In this document: positions 21,781-33,547 of the stretch, one piece after another
Layout of the letters: every line of letters begins with the position of its first letter
Numbering within the stretch: position 1 is the first letter of the stretch
Assembly: GCA_021432605.1 (NCBI GenBank)
Contig: MU271165.1
Coordinates: forward strand, 1 to 46,584
Reading direction: 5' to 3'
Length of the DNA stretch: 46,584 nt
Origin: Coniochaeta sp. PMI_546
Taxonomy: Eukaryota > Ascomycota > Sordariomycetes > Coniochaetales > Coniochaetaceae
Position numbers and translations under genes: made by a program
Notes under the pieces: generated by a model
The model's input: the letters and a program-made list of their open reading frames with translations, nothing else
Database searches by the model: none
What the model was told of the DNA's origin: nothing

Positions 21781-22705
21781 ATGGTTTTCTTTGATTTCAA
21801 GGAAGATGCACGGCGTGTCTTCGACGTCTTGCAGAAGGGAGGCATCGCCATTTGCCCAGCGACCATAGGCTATGGCATCATAACATCGGACCCCCGTAAG
21901 CTCGAAAGCATCTTCCTGACCAAGCAGCGTGCTGCCACCAAACGTCACGCCAATGTCGGATCGTATGCCGTCCACCGGGAGCTGCATGTTATGGATCAGC
22001 GAAGCCGCGACATCGTTGACCATTTAGTACACGACTTGGACGTGCCGTTGGCTGTCATCGCACCCTTTAAAGAAGACCACCCAATGTTCAAGAAGCTAGA
22101 CGAAGTCACAATGAGGGCCACTTCGGTCGACGGCACAATTGCAATCTTGATCAATGCCGGACCGTTCCAGGACGAGCTCACTAAACTGAGTCTCGCCGCT
22201 AATCTACCGATTTTGGGTAGCTCGGCGAATCTTACCCAGACTGGTACGTGGATCCCGGCTACATACTCCGCGAGTAGGAGTGAAGCGATACTGAGCGTGA
22301 TGTTGGGCGTAACTTACATGAACGACGCAGGCACAAAATATCTATTAGAAGACATCCAGAAAGAGCTACTTGACCTTGCCGATATCAGGATTGACTACGG
22401 CTTGCTCAAATACAACAGGTACCAGCGGAGCTCGACGAGTACGTACATCCCCTGACAAGTTCGTGGCCTGATAGATCCGTACTGATCTAGGCTACGGTGC
22501 AGTGATTGATTTCAGCGGTCCCAAGCCGGAGATTGTACGTATCGGAGCATGTTACGAAATCATCAAGTATGCGTTATGGCGGAGGTTCCAGATTGAAACC
22601 CCTGAGGATCCCGGCTTGGAAAAAAACCCCTTCGGTCACTTGAAGACCCCCGCACCTCTCGACTATTTGCAGGAGCTCATTAACGGAAATGCACAAAAGC
22701 CATAG
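21781..22705 (+). CDS. Sua5/YrdC-like protein (257 aa)
   Basis: Exons are 21781-22243, 22331-22438 and 22503-22705. The fold signature is visible: GGIAICPATIGYGI (21-34; the family has PTETVYGL), the Lys-x-Arg pair KQR (48-50), and GSSANLTQTG (146-155), matching the SxN nucleotide-binding motif. Sua5/TsaC enzymes make threonylcarbamoyl-AMP from threonine, bicarbonate and ATP for tRNA t6A. This one lacks the usual proline-threonine pair and sits among catabolic genes, so it is probably a divergent paralogue using another carbamoylation or related chemistry (inference). The first intron (22244-22330) is 87 nt, a multiple of three without stops; retention would insert 29 residues beside the nucleotide site. 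The gene has tandem repeats in its promoter. Confidence 0.75.
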
Positions 22706-23120
22706 CTGTGCCGTTCAAAGGGTGAGGTGCTTCTAGCGTGGTCCGAGTACGCGAGCCCGATAGATCTACAAGGTAGTCGCAGGTCTCTTCTGTAGATAAG
22801 TCTCAAAATAGTATACAATCGTGTTTGAGTCAGGACCGTGGACCATGAATACCAGTAGCAAACGCCTGCCCTAAGCTCTACGAGATACTTGCAGAAGGCA
22901 CAGCCTAAATCCCCCAATACCACCACCACCTCGGCGACCAGTTCCGCAGAACTATGTAGGAATATGCTCAATCGAGGAAGTTCAACTCAGCGTAGTATGT
23001 ATCCGTCTTGACATTGGTAATGAACATGATGAAGGAAGAGAATTGCAAGGAATACAAAGCAATGAGGGTGTCTTCTTATACAAACAACATAAACATCCAA
23101 TGCGCATTGATCACCTCGAC
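22706..23120. other. Convergent intergenic region
   Basis: It lies between the 3' ends of the Sua5-like gene and the Zn2Cys6 regulator. No coding support; presumably both terminators. Confidence 0.5.
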
Positions 23121-25518
23121 TCAGTACCAGTCGAATCCCACGTCTCCAAGCTCGCCCCAATCCCAATCTGGAAGAAGTGCGTCGGACGACGCGACGGGTA
23201 GCATTGTTGTGAAGGCCGCGGTCATATTATCCTGGTCGTCGCTCATTTGATTATCCACTGTCGACTGGGTAACAGTTTCTGGGTCCATCGGAGCCATCTG
23301 GCTGGTCTCAGACTCTAAATAAGGGTTAGATCTGCCGCCAAATTCAGCGCGCCACCACCAATGCGCGTCAAAAAAAACGCTCATAGACTGTAAGACGTGT
23401 CAGCAGACGCTCTGATTGTTTGGCGGGATTGTACTAACTAGACGCGCGCGGAGTAGCAGCCGTAGGCCATCGACAGATCCATCCTTGAACTGAAAGGTTC
23501 GGGTAGACGACCAGAGCTGGCTCAGTATGATGGCGTTTCTGGCATCCAGGTCGTCATTCAGGACACTGTGCATTTTCGAAAGCCGGATCGCCTCAAAATA
23601 CATAGCCTCTCCCATCTCGGCATTGACCTGCAGACTCAACGTGCTACGCAGAACTCGGAGGATGACCATGGCGGCCAAGCTCACGGCACGGAGCTGATTG
23701 CGGTCAGAATAGTGGCCAAATTCCAGTTCCTTGTCCAACCGCGATGCCGTTTCGATCAGTTCGCAAGCGATATAGTATGTTTGCAAGATACCTGTCGTTC
23801 GCTGGCCCGTCGGGGCACTGAAGAAGTGGAATGCTCTTATGAGTAGCCGCACACTGCCGAGTGTGAAGCGATCTAGAATACGATCAGTCCTCAGGCTCGA
23901 ACGCAGTGCCGTGACACATGTGGCTCCTGAAATCCAGGCAGCGCACCTACCCAAGTTATCATTCTCCAAGCAGGATACAGACTGAGCTTCTGAATCAAAG
24001 TGGCAAAGGAGGGAGTTCAGAGAATCACTGTTCTTATCGGTAAGGAGATTCGTGGAGCTCAATATCAGGGAAAACGAGTCTGTTAGCACCCGGTGCAGGC
24101 GGCACTTGTATACGATTGTACTGGGCAGCCCGTGGAGGGGAGAAAGATCTCGACCAAAGTTGTTGGGGTCAGGGAACATTGTACACGGAAACCCGTCAAA
24201 AATACTGTTGCTACATGACCAGTCAGTAAGATATTACAAGGTTCGCCAATCGCCATAACAACGTACCTCTGGAAGACCGTGACACAATATGCCCAAAGCC
24301 GAGCCCGAAACATATTGTCAGCTTGGGAAAGTGTCACTGGTATCCGAAGAAAATCCTGTTTTCTGGACGAGAATGGCATGCCTTTCTGGATAGCTAGCTG
24401 CATCGCTGCTCCCGCTATAGCATGGGTTCGGGATCTGAAGTCAGTGTTGATAGGCAGGGGCCAGAGGCAAAGGAGAAGAGCTGCTTGGATACTTGGTATG
24501 GCATTGTCCGGTTCAAAGAGAGACCGTTGAGCGAGAAGTTCCAATGGCTGTGTAAGAGACTGGACAATGGTAGGGTCCCTTCCATATTTGCGAGATCCAA
24601 CATGGATAATAGTCCAGAAGAGAAAGTCGGAGTAGTCGTAGAGAACATTAGGACTCTCAAAAGAGTCAAAAACACCCTGCAAAGTTGGAGCGTACCATTT
24701 GAAGAAGCTTGCAAGTGGTCAGAGATATTGCTGACGCGGACATGACGAGATAAACTTACGCAGAAAAGCAACCGTCAATATTGCGAGAATCTATCCTCTT
24801 GTCGTCTATGGTGCGTGGGAGAGTGTCAGAAGCATAAGAGCCGAGTCCTGCAGGTTGATAGGGCGTGGAGTTCGTGCCAGTGGCAAAATAAGTGCTGCTA
24901 TGCGTCGCTTCTACCGGGCTGGTCTGACTTGGAACCTGGGACACGGTCGGTCGCCCAAGAGAGTCCCGTTCAACGTCCGTCGAACCGTTCTCGGGCGTGG
25001 CAGTGAGGACTCTAAGCTGATCATCAAGACCCGGTGCGAGCTGTTGAAGAAGAGCTTGGTCCCAATCATTTGTCGGAGCCACAGTATGCGCAGGATGATC
25101 CGCCAACCGTGTCGAAGCAGCTGAGATTGGAGGAGATCCGAACTGAGCGCGAAGCATGTCCACTTCCCGTTCCAAGTCGGCTTTACTTAAAGGCCGATAA
25201 ATCAGCATGCGATCGATTCGACCATGGTGCATCGAAAGAAGTACAGTACGTTTTTCGAGTTCGGGGCCGGGACGAAACCGCAATGACGCAGTCTCGGCCC
25301 ATCTTCTGACATCTTGAACACGATCTGTAGTTATACTCGGCCGCGTCACATCGGAGCTGTTGGAATGAAGGCCTGTCAGTCTGTGGACTGTGATGAAGAG
25401 TGGCTGAGGGGTTGGAGTTATGACCGACTTTCAGCTGCCTGCAGGCGTGACAAGCCTTGACGCGTCCGGCATGGGCCACGGTCGTACTAGAAGGCGGAGT
25501 CATCTTGTTACATCTCAA
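23121..25518 (-). CDS. Zn2Cys6 transcription factor (about 700 aa)
   Basis: Exons are 25518-25429, 25356-25250, 25185-24760, 24707-24267, 24210-23439 and 23387-23121. The binuclear cluster is CX2CX6CX9CX2CX6C at residues 23-53 (CHACRQLKLRC then CSRCQKMGRDC), created by removing a 72-nt intron that is itself open in frame. A short coiled segment (KADLEREVDMLRAQF) follows, then the helical fungal regulatory middle region (IPSIQAALLLCLWPLP, SRTHAIAGAAMQLAIQKG, QADNMFRARLWAYCV) and an acidic C-terminal end rich in Asp and Met (LLPDWDWGELGDVGFDWY), a probable activation segment. It likely regulates neighbouring genes in the cluster; its ligand is unknown. A second in-frame ATG at 25503 is an alternative start. 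Confidence 0.88.
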
Positions 25519-26053
25519 ATGAAGGTACCTACTTCTGGGACACGGCTAATCCCCTGAATTACTCGGTTCTCGTAGAAGCTGTCCCTGCAGGTGACACCCA
25601 CAACGATAAACCTGAAGACTTTGCGGGGTCCAAGGCGAAGAGGGCTACCATGAGTGGTCGGAAGTTGGTCTTTCGGCTGAACCACGGTTTATAGATACCC
25701 CTCATTCACTCCAAAGAACTACATTTCTTTTAGAACTAGCGTTACCACAGCAGCAATACTGGCTCAATGGCATGGAAACCGAGCATTCTGGGGTGATGTA
25801 TCCGGCCGTTCGTTCTTGTCGCCTCATCTTACGTTAAACCGGCAACACATCTCATAGACTTGTGATCTCACAGGGATCTCCAGAAATGGAGTTTTGGTTG
25901 AGACAGGCACTTGGTGACTCAGCTCAGACATTCTAAGTGAAATTTGAATAGTGGAACCACTGCCCTAAAAAGAAATCTGCAAATCGTTGAACCGTATAGA
26001 GAGTATCCCCAATCCCAATCAAAGACTGTCCTGCGTCTCCCGATAAACATCAA
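25519..26053. promoter_or_regulatory. Promoter region of the Zn2Cys6 regulator
   Basis: No gene. One GATA-type motif CGATAA lies at 25604-25609, about 90 bases upstream of the regulator start. The 3' end of the upstream amino-acid transporter gene presumably lies at the right end. Confidence 0.35.
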
Positions 26054-27592
26054 TCACGACGAGTTACTGTTATCCTCGCATGAGAACGCCGAGCTGATCT
26101 GGCCGCTGGCGTAGGCGTCGATGACCTGCTGGATAACGCCATACGTCCCTCCGACGGTTAGAAACACGGCAAGCAAGATCATCAGCCAGTTGAGCCAGTA
26201 CGCCATACTCTTGAGCAAGCCGCCATTCCGATAGTGCTGATGGTCGTAGATCCACAGGTACCCGGGAAAGCCCAGGGCAAGCGGAGCAAAAGTCAGGCTC
26301 CCGGCCAGGGCGAGCAGGTAGTTGAAGATGGGAATGCCAGAGGCAAGGAGGAAGCTAACAATGCACATCGCAAGGTTGCAGCCCAGCCAGACTCCCCAAT
26401 GCATGACCGAGTTCTTCTGCAGGTGCACAGAGTCACGCAGAAGGCGCACAAACAGATACTTGGCGGCGACGTGGACGTAGAGGCAGGCGCTGACGAGAAG
26501 GCCGAAGATGCCGATGCCGTAGGCAACCTTCTTGATCGTGCCACCGGCGCTTCCAAGGGACGGCGATGCAACCCACTGGCCGCACCACGCGTACACGACC
26601 AGACTGAAGGTAAGGTAGGACGCCGTGACGATGCCCATGCACAGGTAGACGGCCTTATTGTAGTCTCTTGGGCGCCTCATCTCGGATATGACGGGCAGAA
26701 AGGCAGAGGTGCCCGCTCCGGAGCAAAATATGGTAGCCACCGAGGTGATGGCTGCCACAAACGTCGGATTTCCGATAGCATGGTAGCCTAAATCAAAGTC
26801 TCCGGTCTGAGGAGCGGCAGCGGGCCGGTCTCGAGTGGTGACGCCAACCCTGGAAAGCGACATGTAAGCACGAGGGTTTGATCCAGATGAGGAGGGTGCG
26901 AAACAAAAACTTACACCACGATAAATACGGCAACGTAAACGGATATGAAGCCGCCCCAGGTCAACCACGAGATCTTTTCAAACTTGCGCACGCTAGCCAA
27001 GACGAACACAGCGATGGTAGCAACCAGCATAAAGTAGTTGGTACAAATGGCATGGTTGGACAGGGCATTGAGTGCCACCGAAGCGCCAAAGATACCGGAC
27101 GCCCCGACGATGGCGAATGTCACAAGGAAGAGAATTCCTACCACTTCTCGTAGCCACGGCCCGCCGACATAGTGTGCCATGTCGGCGATGGAGTGGCATC
27201 CAGCGTGGGAGTTGCGGAAATTGCCCTGGATGATGGCGCAGTACGTGTTGAGGGCCTGCCAGCCCAGGACGTTCACGGCGCCTGGAAAGGCGCCCAAGAC
27301 GAACATCGCCGAGGGAATGGTCAACACGCCTGTAGCGAAAATGACTGTACCGAGATGTCAGTCATGTCGTGTGCTTGAAACAGAGGGTGTGCTGTAGTCG
27401 CTTACGCTTGAGGAAGATGACAGACGCCTGGATCCAGCCGACGGTGCGGAAATCAACGCCTGCCCCTTCTCTCTTGAAGACCTCGAAAGCGTCCTCGGTA
27501 TCCTCCACTTTGACTGCGTCACCACTGCTGGTGCTGTTGCGCTGCGGCAGCGGCACGATGGCCTCAGTCTTCTCCATATCACTTGTTGACAT
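26054..27592 (-). CDS. AAAP-family amino acid transporter (470 aa)
   Basis: Exons are 27592-27406, 27344-26915 and 26849-26054, with introns of 61 and 65 nt. After a hydrophilic N-terminus of about 60 residues come the family hallmarks: TVGWIQASVIFLK, ATGVLTIPSAMFVLGAFPG, and then hydrophobic helices including FLVTFAIVGASGIFGAS, SGAGTSAFLPVISEMRRP and WLNWLMILLAVFLTVGGTYG. This is the group of Neurospora Mtr-like neutral/aromatic amino-acid permeases of the plasma membrane. An upstream in-frame Met at 27634 is possible. The length fits the family. It lies in the same orientation as the regulator downstream and the imidase-like gene upstream. The substrate may be an amino acid or amide related to the pathway (inference). 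Confidence 0.9.
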
Positions 27593-28260
27593 ACTGCACC
27601 AGCTGGATTTCCTCAGCCGTAGTAGATTGAGCAAGATCGAATACTTTTCTGTGAGGGCGTAGTGAGAGTCTCGAAGGCAGCGGTCAGTTGTTCACGGTCG
27701 TGTAACTGAGCACGGATATATATGTACTCCTTTCAAGTTATACGAGAGCCATTGGACCCCTGATGGTAACCCTAGACACAAGATACCGGTAGTGGACGAG
27801 ATAGCGAAGGATCTTTACCCGCCGCAGATCTCCCCAGGTTCTCCTTGGCAACCCCATCGCCACTAGGGATCCAGCCCACTGGTGTCTAAGATAAGCTCCG
27901 TTTCCGGTTCGGTTCTCGCGAACGTTATGTGGAGATGATGACGGTGGATCATCTAGCGTTGGAGTTGGCGATGGACCAGTTGGAGTAGGTTAAAATTTGT
28001 GGAGTTGGGATTGGAGCAAGTTAAAACTTTGGGGTCAGCTCATCGTTGAGCCCGTGTCACACGATAGCCATTGATAGCGTGAGGTGGAGCGTGAATCCAT
28101 CCAGCCTCCCGAGGAGTCGCTCTCACCAGTACGGCGACAGTGGTCATTCTTCAGGCCCTTATCTGAAATTTTATGCTGAGTTCTTCACATACAGTACGAA
28201 AACAATGATAGTGAAACGACCAGTTTAAGCTGGATACATGGATAACGCTACAGGGCTTAT
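27593..28260. promoter_or_regulatory. Promoter region of the amino-acid transporter
   Basis: No coding support. A GATA motif GATAAG lies at 27890-27895. An imperfect direct repeat of about 30 bases (TTGGAGTAGGTTAAAATTT / TTGGAGCAAGTTAAAACTTT) lies at about 27980-28030. Confidence 0.4.
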
Positions 28261-29401
28261 CTAGGTATTCAGCATCAAGCCAGGCGCTGCTGGAAGTAGG
28301 GCGCCAGGGGCAGGCTTATTCCTGCTCTTGAAGTCGTCTGCCATTTGTTCCATAGTCACAAACTCCACTCCGTCGTGTTTCTTAAAATGCTCAATCAATC
28401 TACAGTGGCCAACAGATCAGCAGGGGTCTTTTCGGATGCAGCGCGGTCCCGGTAGACTACAGTAGTGAGGACGAGACAGTAGCTTACCTCTCGTGCATGA
28501 GAATTGCGTGCGGTCTCCCAGACACGTCCGGGTGGATTGTGATAGGGAAGATGAACTCGTCATACTCGCGGTAGAAGTAATCGAAGTGGTCGCGCCAGAT
28601 GTCCTCGACGTCGCGCGCGTTGACGAAACCGTGGCTATTGGCTGCGGCTTTGATGAACATCATGGGCGGCAGGTCGTCCAGGTACCAGTTGGTGGGGATC
28701 TCGACCAGTCCAGTGGGATCGCCGTGCTCTAGCGGCTTCATCCAGTCCTGGGCCTTCTTGCTGTAGTCGATCTTGGTCCAGGATTCGCCGACGGGGAGGT
28801 AGTATGCCTGGCAGTCGTGATGAGCCATGCTGTGGTCGTATTCAATCCCGTAATCAAGGAGAAGCTGTGCTCCCTCTCGACTGGTCTCCCACCTGCGATG
28901 CGAAAGCATTATTAAAGAATGGCGTCGTTTACTATACACGCGGCTTTGAACTCACCATGGGGCAACACTTCCACGGGGCGGCTTGCCCGTGAACTCTGTG
29001 AGCATTCTGTATGTTTTATCCAGTACCTCCCTCTGCTGCTCGATCGACATGTCTGTCGGGTTCTCATGTGAGTACCCATGGAGGCCAATCTCGTGCCCAG
29101 CGTCTCTTACGGCCTTCATGTCTTCGGGGAATGTCTCTAGACTGTGACCGGGGATGAACCAGGTCGTCTTGATGTCGTATTTCCCGAACATTTTCAGTAG
29201 TCGCCGCGTACCGACAGTGCCGGCGAATATTCCTACCCATCAAGTCAGAACTCTAGCAGCAATGACTGTGTTCATATCTCGCAACGCAGGCTTACCTCTG
29301 CTGATGTCATTCGCAGAGTCCTCGCCGCCATAAGACCCCAGCCAGCCTGCGACGGCGTCGACATCTACTCCGTAGCTGATAAGAACGCGCTTCTTGCCCA
29401 T
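28261..29401 (-). CDS. Cyclic-imidase-like protein, polysaccharide deacetylase family (308 aa)
   Basis: Exons are 29401-29296, 29232-28956, 28892-28488 and 28399-28261, with introns of 63, 63 and 88 nt. It is a NodB-like metal hydrolase: [10 protein letters not shown] carries the metal Asp13/Asp15, TTWFIPGHS follows, and HGYSHEN gives His87 and His91; the C-terminal half has WETSREG and [13 protein letters not shown]. There is no signal peptide, so chitin deacetylation outside the cell is unlikely. This intracellular subgroup includes bacterial cyclic imide hydrolases and allantoinase PuuE, and in A. nidulans the cyclic imidase HxnM of nicotinate breakdown. Probable reaction: ring opening of a cyclic imide to a half-amide, which the nearby amidase could finish. 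Allantoinase-type activity remains possible. Confidence 0.82.
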
Positions 29402-29900
29402 GATGGATATTGGATAGCTGAATGGAGTGTTTAAGGTTTAACGACGAAGAATATGTCAAGATATTACTGTTATCCTTTTTCGATGCGAGCATAAGTCAGA
29501 GCACACGGTATCGCAATTATGTGGTGATGTGTTGCACTCGTCAATCATGATGGCCCCCGCTTCACCTCCGCCCCCTCTACCTTATCGATTCCAACGTGGG
29601 GCACCGGAAACGATCGTTGGAGACAGATGCGTCACTTTACTTTGTTGTCTCCAACCTCCAACAACCAGATACGGCTTCTTATCTTCACTGCCTCCACCGA
29701 TGTATCAGCTCCACAGCCATCGGCAATATCGGCCGAAACACAGTCACATCGCCTACGGATATGCTGACATACGGGACAATGGTCAACGCTGGCGGGCCAT
29801 TGACTGACAGCTTCAGTCCAAGTCATATGAAGCCGGAGTCAGAGCTTGCTCATGTGTCCAGGCCACTTCAGTCACGTCTAGACATTCAGAGCTGCGCAGA
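29402..29900. promoter_or_regulatory. Divergent promoter between imidase-like and alcohol dehydrogenase genes
   Basis: There are two CTTATC (GATAAG on the other strand) motifs at 29581-29586 and 29678-29683, matching the HGATAR consensus of AreA-type nitrogen regulators, and a pyrimidine-rich stretch around 29560-29580. No coding support. Confidence 0.4.
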
Positions 29901-31110
29901 ATGGCTGGATCACAGGAGCTGCCGTCACAAATGAGAGCTGTTTACCTTCGCGAGGTTCGCCCTGACTCCACCTGTACCAATGCACTTGACGCTAACATGA
30001 TTGCAGTACAACAAGCCATATGAACTGGTGGACGTTGCCGTTCCCGAAATTAGGGACAATGAGCTTCTGGTTGAGATCCACGCTGCAGGCTTCTGCCACT
30101 CCGATGTACAAGTCATGCAGGGCCAATTTGGAACCAAGTTGCCTATAATACCATCTCACGAGCCCGCCGGAGTCGTCGTACAAATCGGCCCTAGGTGCAG
30201 CGGTTTATGGAAGTTGGGCGACAGAGTTGGGGTTCTGAATTTCAAGAACGCCTGTACCCAATGTGTTGGCTGCTCTTTGTCCCAGAGGCGCTACAAGGGC
30301 TTCGACCCCAGATTCTGCGACAACCGAGAGGCGGCAGGGTTTCAACATCATGGTGCTTTCGCACAGTATTTGGCTGCGGACCCGGCGACGACCGTGTTGC
30401 TGCCGTCGTCCTTGTCCTTTGAACAAGCTGCACCGCTAATGTGTGCTGGGGTGGGTGGTCTCGACTACATTAAGTGGCCCTTTGTGCATGTTTCGAACGA
30501 GCGTTGACGGTTTACTCCATAGGCTACAGTATGGGGCGCGCTCCAGAAAGCTACTGCAGGGCTTGAACCTGGCGCAACTGTGGCCATAGTAGGAATTGGT
30601 GGTCTGGGACATCTGGGTGTCCAGTTTGCGAAGGCTTCGGGGTTCACCACGTTAGCACTAGACAGTCGGCAAGCCGGCAGAGACCTCGCGACTGAGGTCA
30701 CTGACGGTCTCAAGCCCGATCTAATACTTGACTCAACTGCCGGCGACGCGGCCGAAAAGATCTTTGCATTCACCAAGGGGGAAGGTGTTGCAGCAGCAGT
30801 CGTCTGCACAGATTCGATCGTTGCCAACACCTGGACCCTCAGGCTTCTGCGCATTGGTGGCGTCATGGTCCCTCTTGGCCTGCCTCCTGACCGGTGGCAA
30901 TTTGATGCTGATGTGCTCGTATATCGGGAACTGATCATCAGGGGTAACTATGTTGCGAGTGCGGAATCAACGAGGATGATGATGGAAGCTGTTGGACGCA
31001 GTGGTGTTCGGTCCCACGTCACTACGGTCGAGCTTGACGATGTTCCAGGGATTCTTGATATGTATCAAGAGAGAAACTTCAAAGGAAGGCTAGTTGTTAA
31101 AGTGCGTTGA
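29901..31110 (+). CDS. Zinc-dependent alcohol dehydrogenase (361 aa)
   Basis: Exons are 29901-29954, 30007-30450 and 30523-31110, with introns of 52 and 72 nt. The catalytic zinc site is GFCHSD (Cys48, His49) and HEPAG (His69, Glu70). The structural zinc loop has Cys101, Cys104, Cys107 and Cys122. The NAD(P)-binding Rossmann motif GIGGLGHLG follows the second junction. It resembles the yeast Adh1-like medium-chain group and fits its length. It should oxidise an alcohol or reduce an aldehyde in the cytosol; in this context it may handle a hydroxyalkyl or aldehyde intermediate (inference). The first donor (GTTCGC) is weak but joins MAGSQELPSQMRAVYLRE to YNKPYELVDV in frame. It is transcribed away from the imidase-like gene. 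Confidence 0.9.
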
Positions 31111-31696
31111 CTAAACCACCATCCACCCAGGATTAATTACTGTATGTAACAAAGACAAAGCTCTGATTGTCTATTGGGCAGGCAGCATGTCGTGAACTCT
31201 GACTACCTTTCCAACCACGCCTAGTCAGATATTTTTTGTTGGAGACAGGCCCTGAAACCAGCCACTGTCGGAGTGCCTGTGTTCTCAACGTTTGAAATTG
31301 AACGCTTGAGATGTGCCATGGATGATTGGCGCTTCGGCCCTGTGTTTGCTGATGTGGAGTCGGTTGGAGGTCTAGCAGACTTGCTCCAACTCCTCCTGCG
31401 CACCACTCCACACGCAGCAAGCAGTGGATGACGGTAGAGCCACCGATGTTCACGGCGATGTCTGCGGATCCCATTCACCAGAGTTCCATGAGCCATGGAC
31501 CCCTCCACAGATGAACGCTGCTTACTAAATCCTTCGAGGACAATAAATGTTTTCATATTTGACTCTACCTCGACAATCTCAGATCTGGTCAGAATTACCG
31601 AGGACAGCGAGGCGGATATGCAACTACCAGTCACCAGACGACCCATACGCATTATTTCCCTTGTTGCTCCAGCGTTATTGAGTGTAGCCTCCCAAG
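31111..31696. other. Intergenic between alcohol dehydrogenase and amidase genes
   Basis: No gene with support on either strand. It should hold the dehydrogenase terminator and the amidase promoter. I saw no GATA motif here. Confidence 0.5.
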
Positions 31697-33494
31697 ATGT
31701 CTGTCTTCTTCAAGGACATTTCACCGTACGTACCTAGAACCACACGTCTGTGTAGACACTCAACATATCGACATGAGTTGCTAACCTGATCCAGGGGAAA
31801 CCCCGTCAAACAGGGTGACGCAGAAGACGTGCTCAAGAAGATAGGAGTAGCAATCGATAAAGAGGACTCTGGCGACTACGATCTGCTCCTAGCTGCTGTC
31901 CACGACTGCGCCGAGCATATCACTAGTCTTCCAGACTACCAGCCTGTGCCGGATACGAAGCGGTACTCGCGGGAGAATATCCGTAGGCCCACCGAAGAAG
32001 AACAGGAGCTCGGACATGCTTGGGCACACAAGTTTTACATTAGAGGCAATCATGTCGGCGGGCCAATGGCTGGGAGGTCGGTGACGTTGAAGGACTGCAT
32101 TGCCGTCGCCGAGGTTCCTCAGTTCTACGGCAGCGATGCTTTCCCCGCGTGGACGCCCAGTACGGATGCGACTGTCGTCACACGACTGCTGGATGCTGGC
32201 GCGGATATTGTCGGCACGTCGACATGCGAGAACTTTTGCAACTCCACTGCATCCTTCACAAGCGCACAGGGAACCGTCGAAAACCCGCATCGTTCCGGAT
32301 ACTCGGCCGGTGGAAGCACGTCAGGTGGCGCTGCGCTTGTGGGCTCGGGCATAGTTGATGCCGCAATTGGAACGGACCAAGGAGGGAGCATCCGTGTTCC
32401 CTCGGCCTTGTGTGGATGTGAGTGACGTGTCTGTCTTTGTGGGGGTGAGAGCGGGCTGACCATCTGTGTAAGGTGTCGGCCTAAAACCCACACACGGCCT
32501 TGTCCCGTGGACGGGTATCACGAGCGGCGATGCTGTAGACGATCACGCTGGACCTGTAACGCGAACCGTGATTGACAATGCGGTTTGTCTTGACGCCATT
32601 GCCGGATACGACGGGATTGACGACCGATCCCTATGTGCCGGAGATCACGGTTCGCATGGTTTTGCCGAGGCATTGCGTTTGTGTTCGGGTGCCGGCAATG
32701 CCCCTCCTCTGACTGGCATCAGGATTGGTGTCCTCAAAGAAGGATTCGGATACGATGCAATGCAACCGGAAGTGAGAGAAATGGTCTTGAATGCGGTGCG
32801 GAAGTTCGAACAGCTAGGAGCATCCGTTCAGGAGGTCTCTGTACCCACACATATGGAAGGTCCTGCTGTATGGACCATTCAGCAGCGTATTTCCGGTGCT
32901 TTGACCATACTGGGGCAAGCACATGGACGCAGAGGGCTGTATCTGACCGAGTTCGAGCACGCACGTCTGCCATGGACGACTGAAAACTTCCGGAAGTTGT
33001 TCCCTTCGACACAAAACACGGTCATCAACGGCCTGTATCTGATGGATCAGTTCCCTGGTCTGTACGGTAAGACAATGAACATTGGCCGCCAGATCAGCGA
33101 TGCCTACGACATGGTGTTGCAAGAAGTCGACGTCTTGGTGATGCCCACAACGCCGTTCGTGGCACCTCGCCATGGCAATCGTGGCACGCCGCTCCAATGC
33201 TTCGAGCCTACAATCGGCCTAACAGTGAATACTGCGGTGTTCAACGTCACCGGACATCCGGCCCTATCGTTACCAGTCGGGTTCGCACCGGCCAGAGAAG
33301 ACGAAACTGTAGCACTACCTGTGGGCATGCAGATAGTCGGAGGGAAGTGGCAGGAGAAGAAGATTTACTGGGTAGCTCATGCGTGGGAGACGGCCTTTGA
33401 CTGGAGAACATGCAGATACAACGCGAGCGAGGGTCAGCGGGACGACCTGCCCAAGGTTCAGTACACAGTAGAAGTTAGGCCGGTGGCAGCGTAG
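31697..33494 (+). CDS. Amidase, amidase-signature family (557 aa)
   Basis: Exons are 31697-31725, 31795-32417 and 32473-33494, with introns of 69 and 55 nt. Catalytic residues of the Ser-cisSer-Lys triad are visible: VTLKDC (Lys109), GGSTSGG (Ser near 184-186) and GTDQGGSIRVP (nucleophile Ser208), followed across the second junction by GLKPTHGLVPWTG. The C-terminal part has MPTTPFVAPRHGN and NVTGHPALSLPVG, typical of the family. It hydrolyses a carboxamide to acid plus ammonia. Beside an imidase-like gene the simplest role is removal of ammonia from the half-amide, as proposed for HxnN in fungal nicotinate degradation. It is convergent with the SDR gene, 53 bases away. Confidence 0.92.
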
Positions 33495-33547
33495 ACACGT
33501 GTCTACATTCTCTTGAAATAGTCTAGAGTATCATGTTTCGGCCCAGG

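Noticed and set aside
26234-26791. 185-codon plus-strand open frame opposite the amino-acid transporter
   Set aside because: The translation is rich in Gly, Arg, Lys and Asp with no motif, and is explained by codon bias of the transporter on the other strand.
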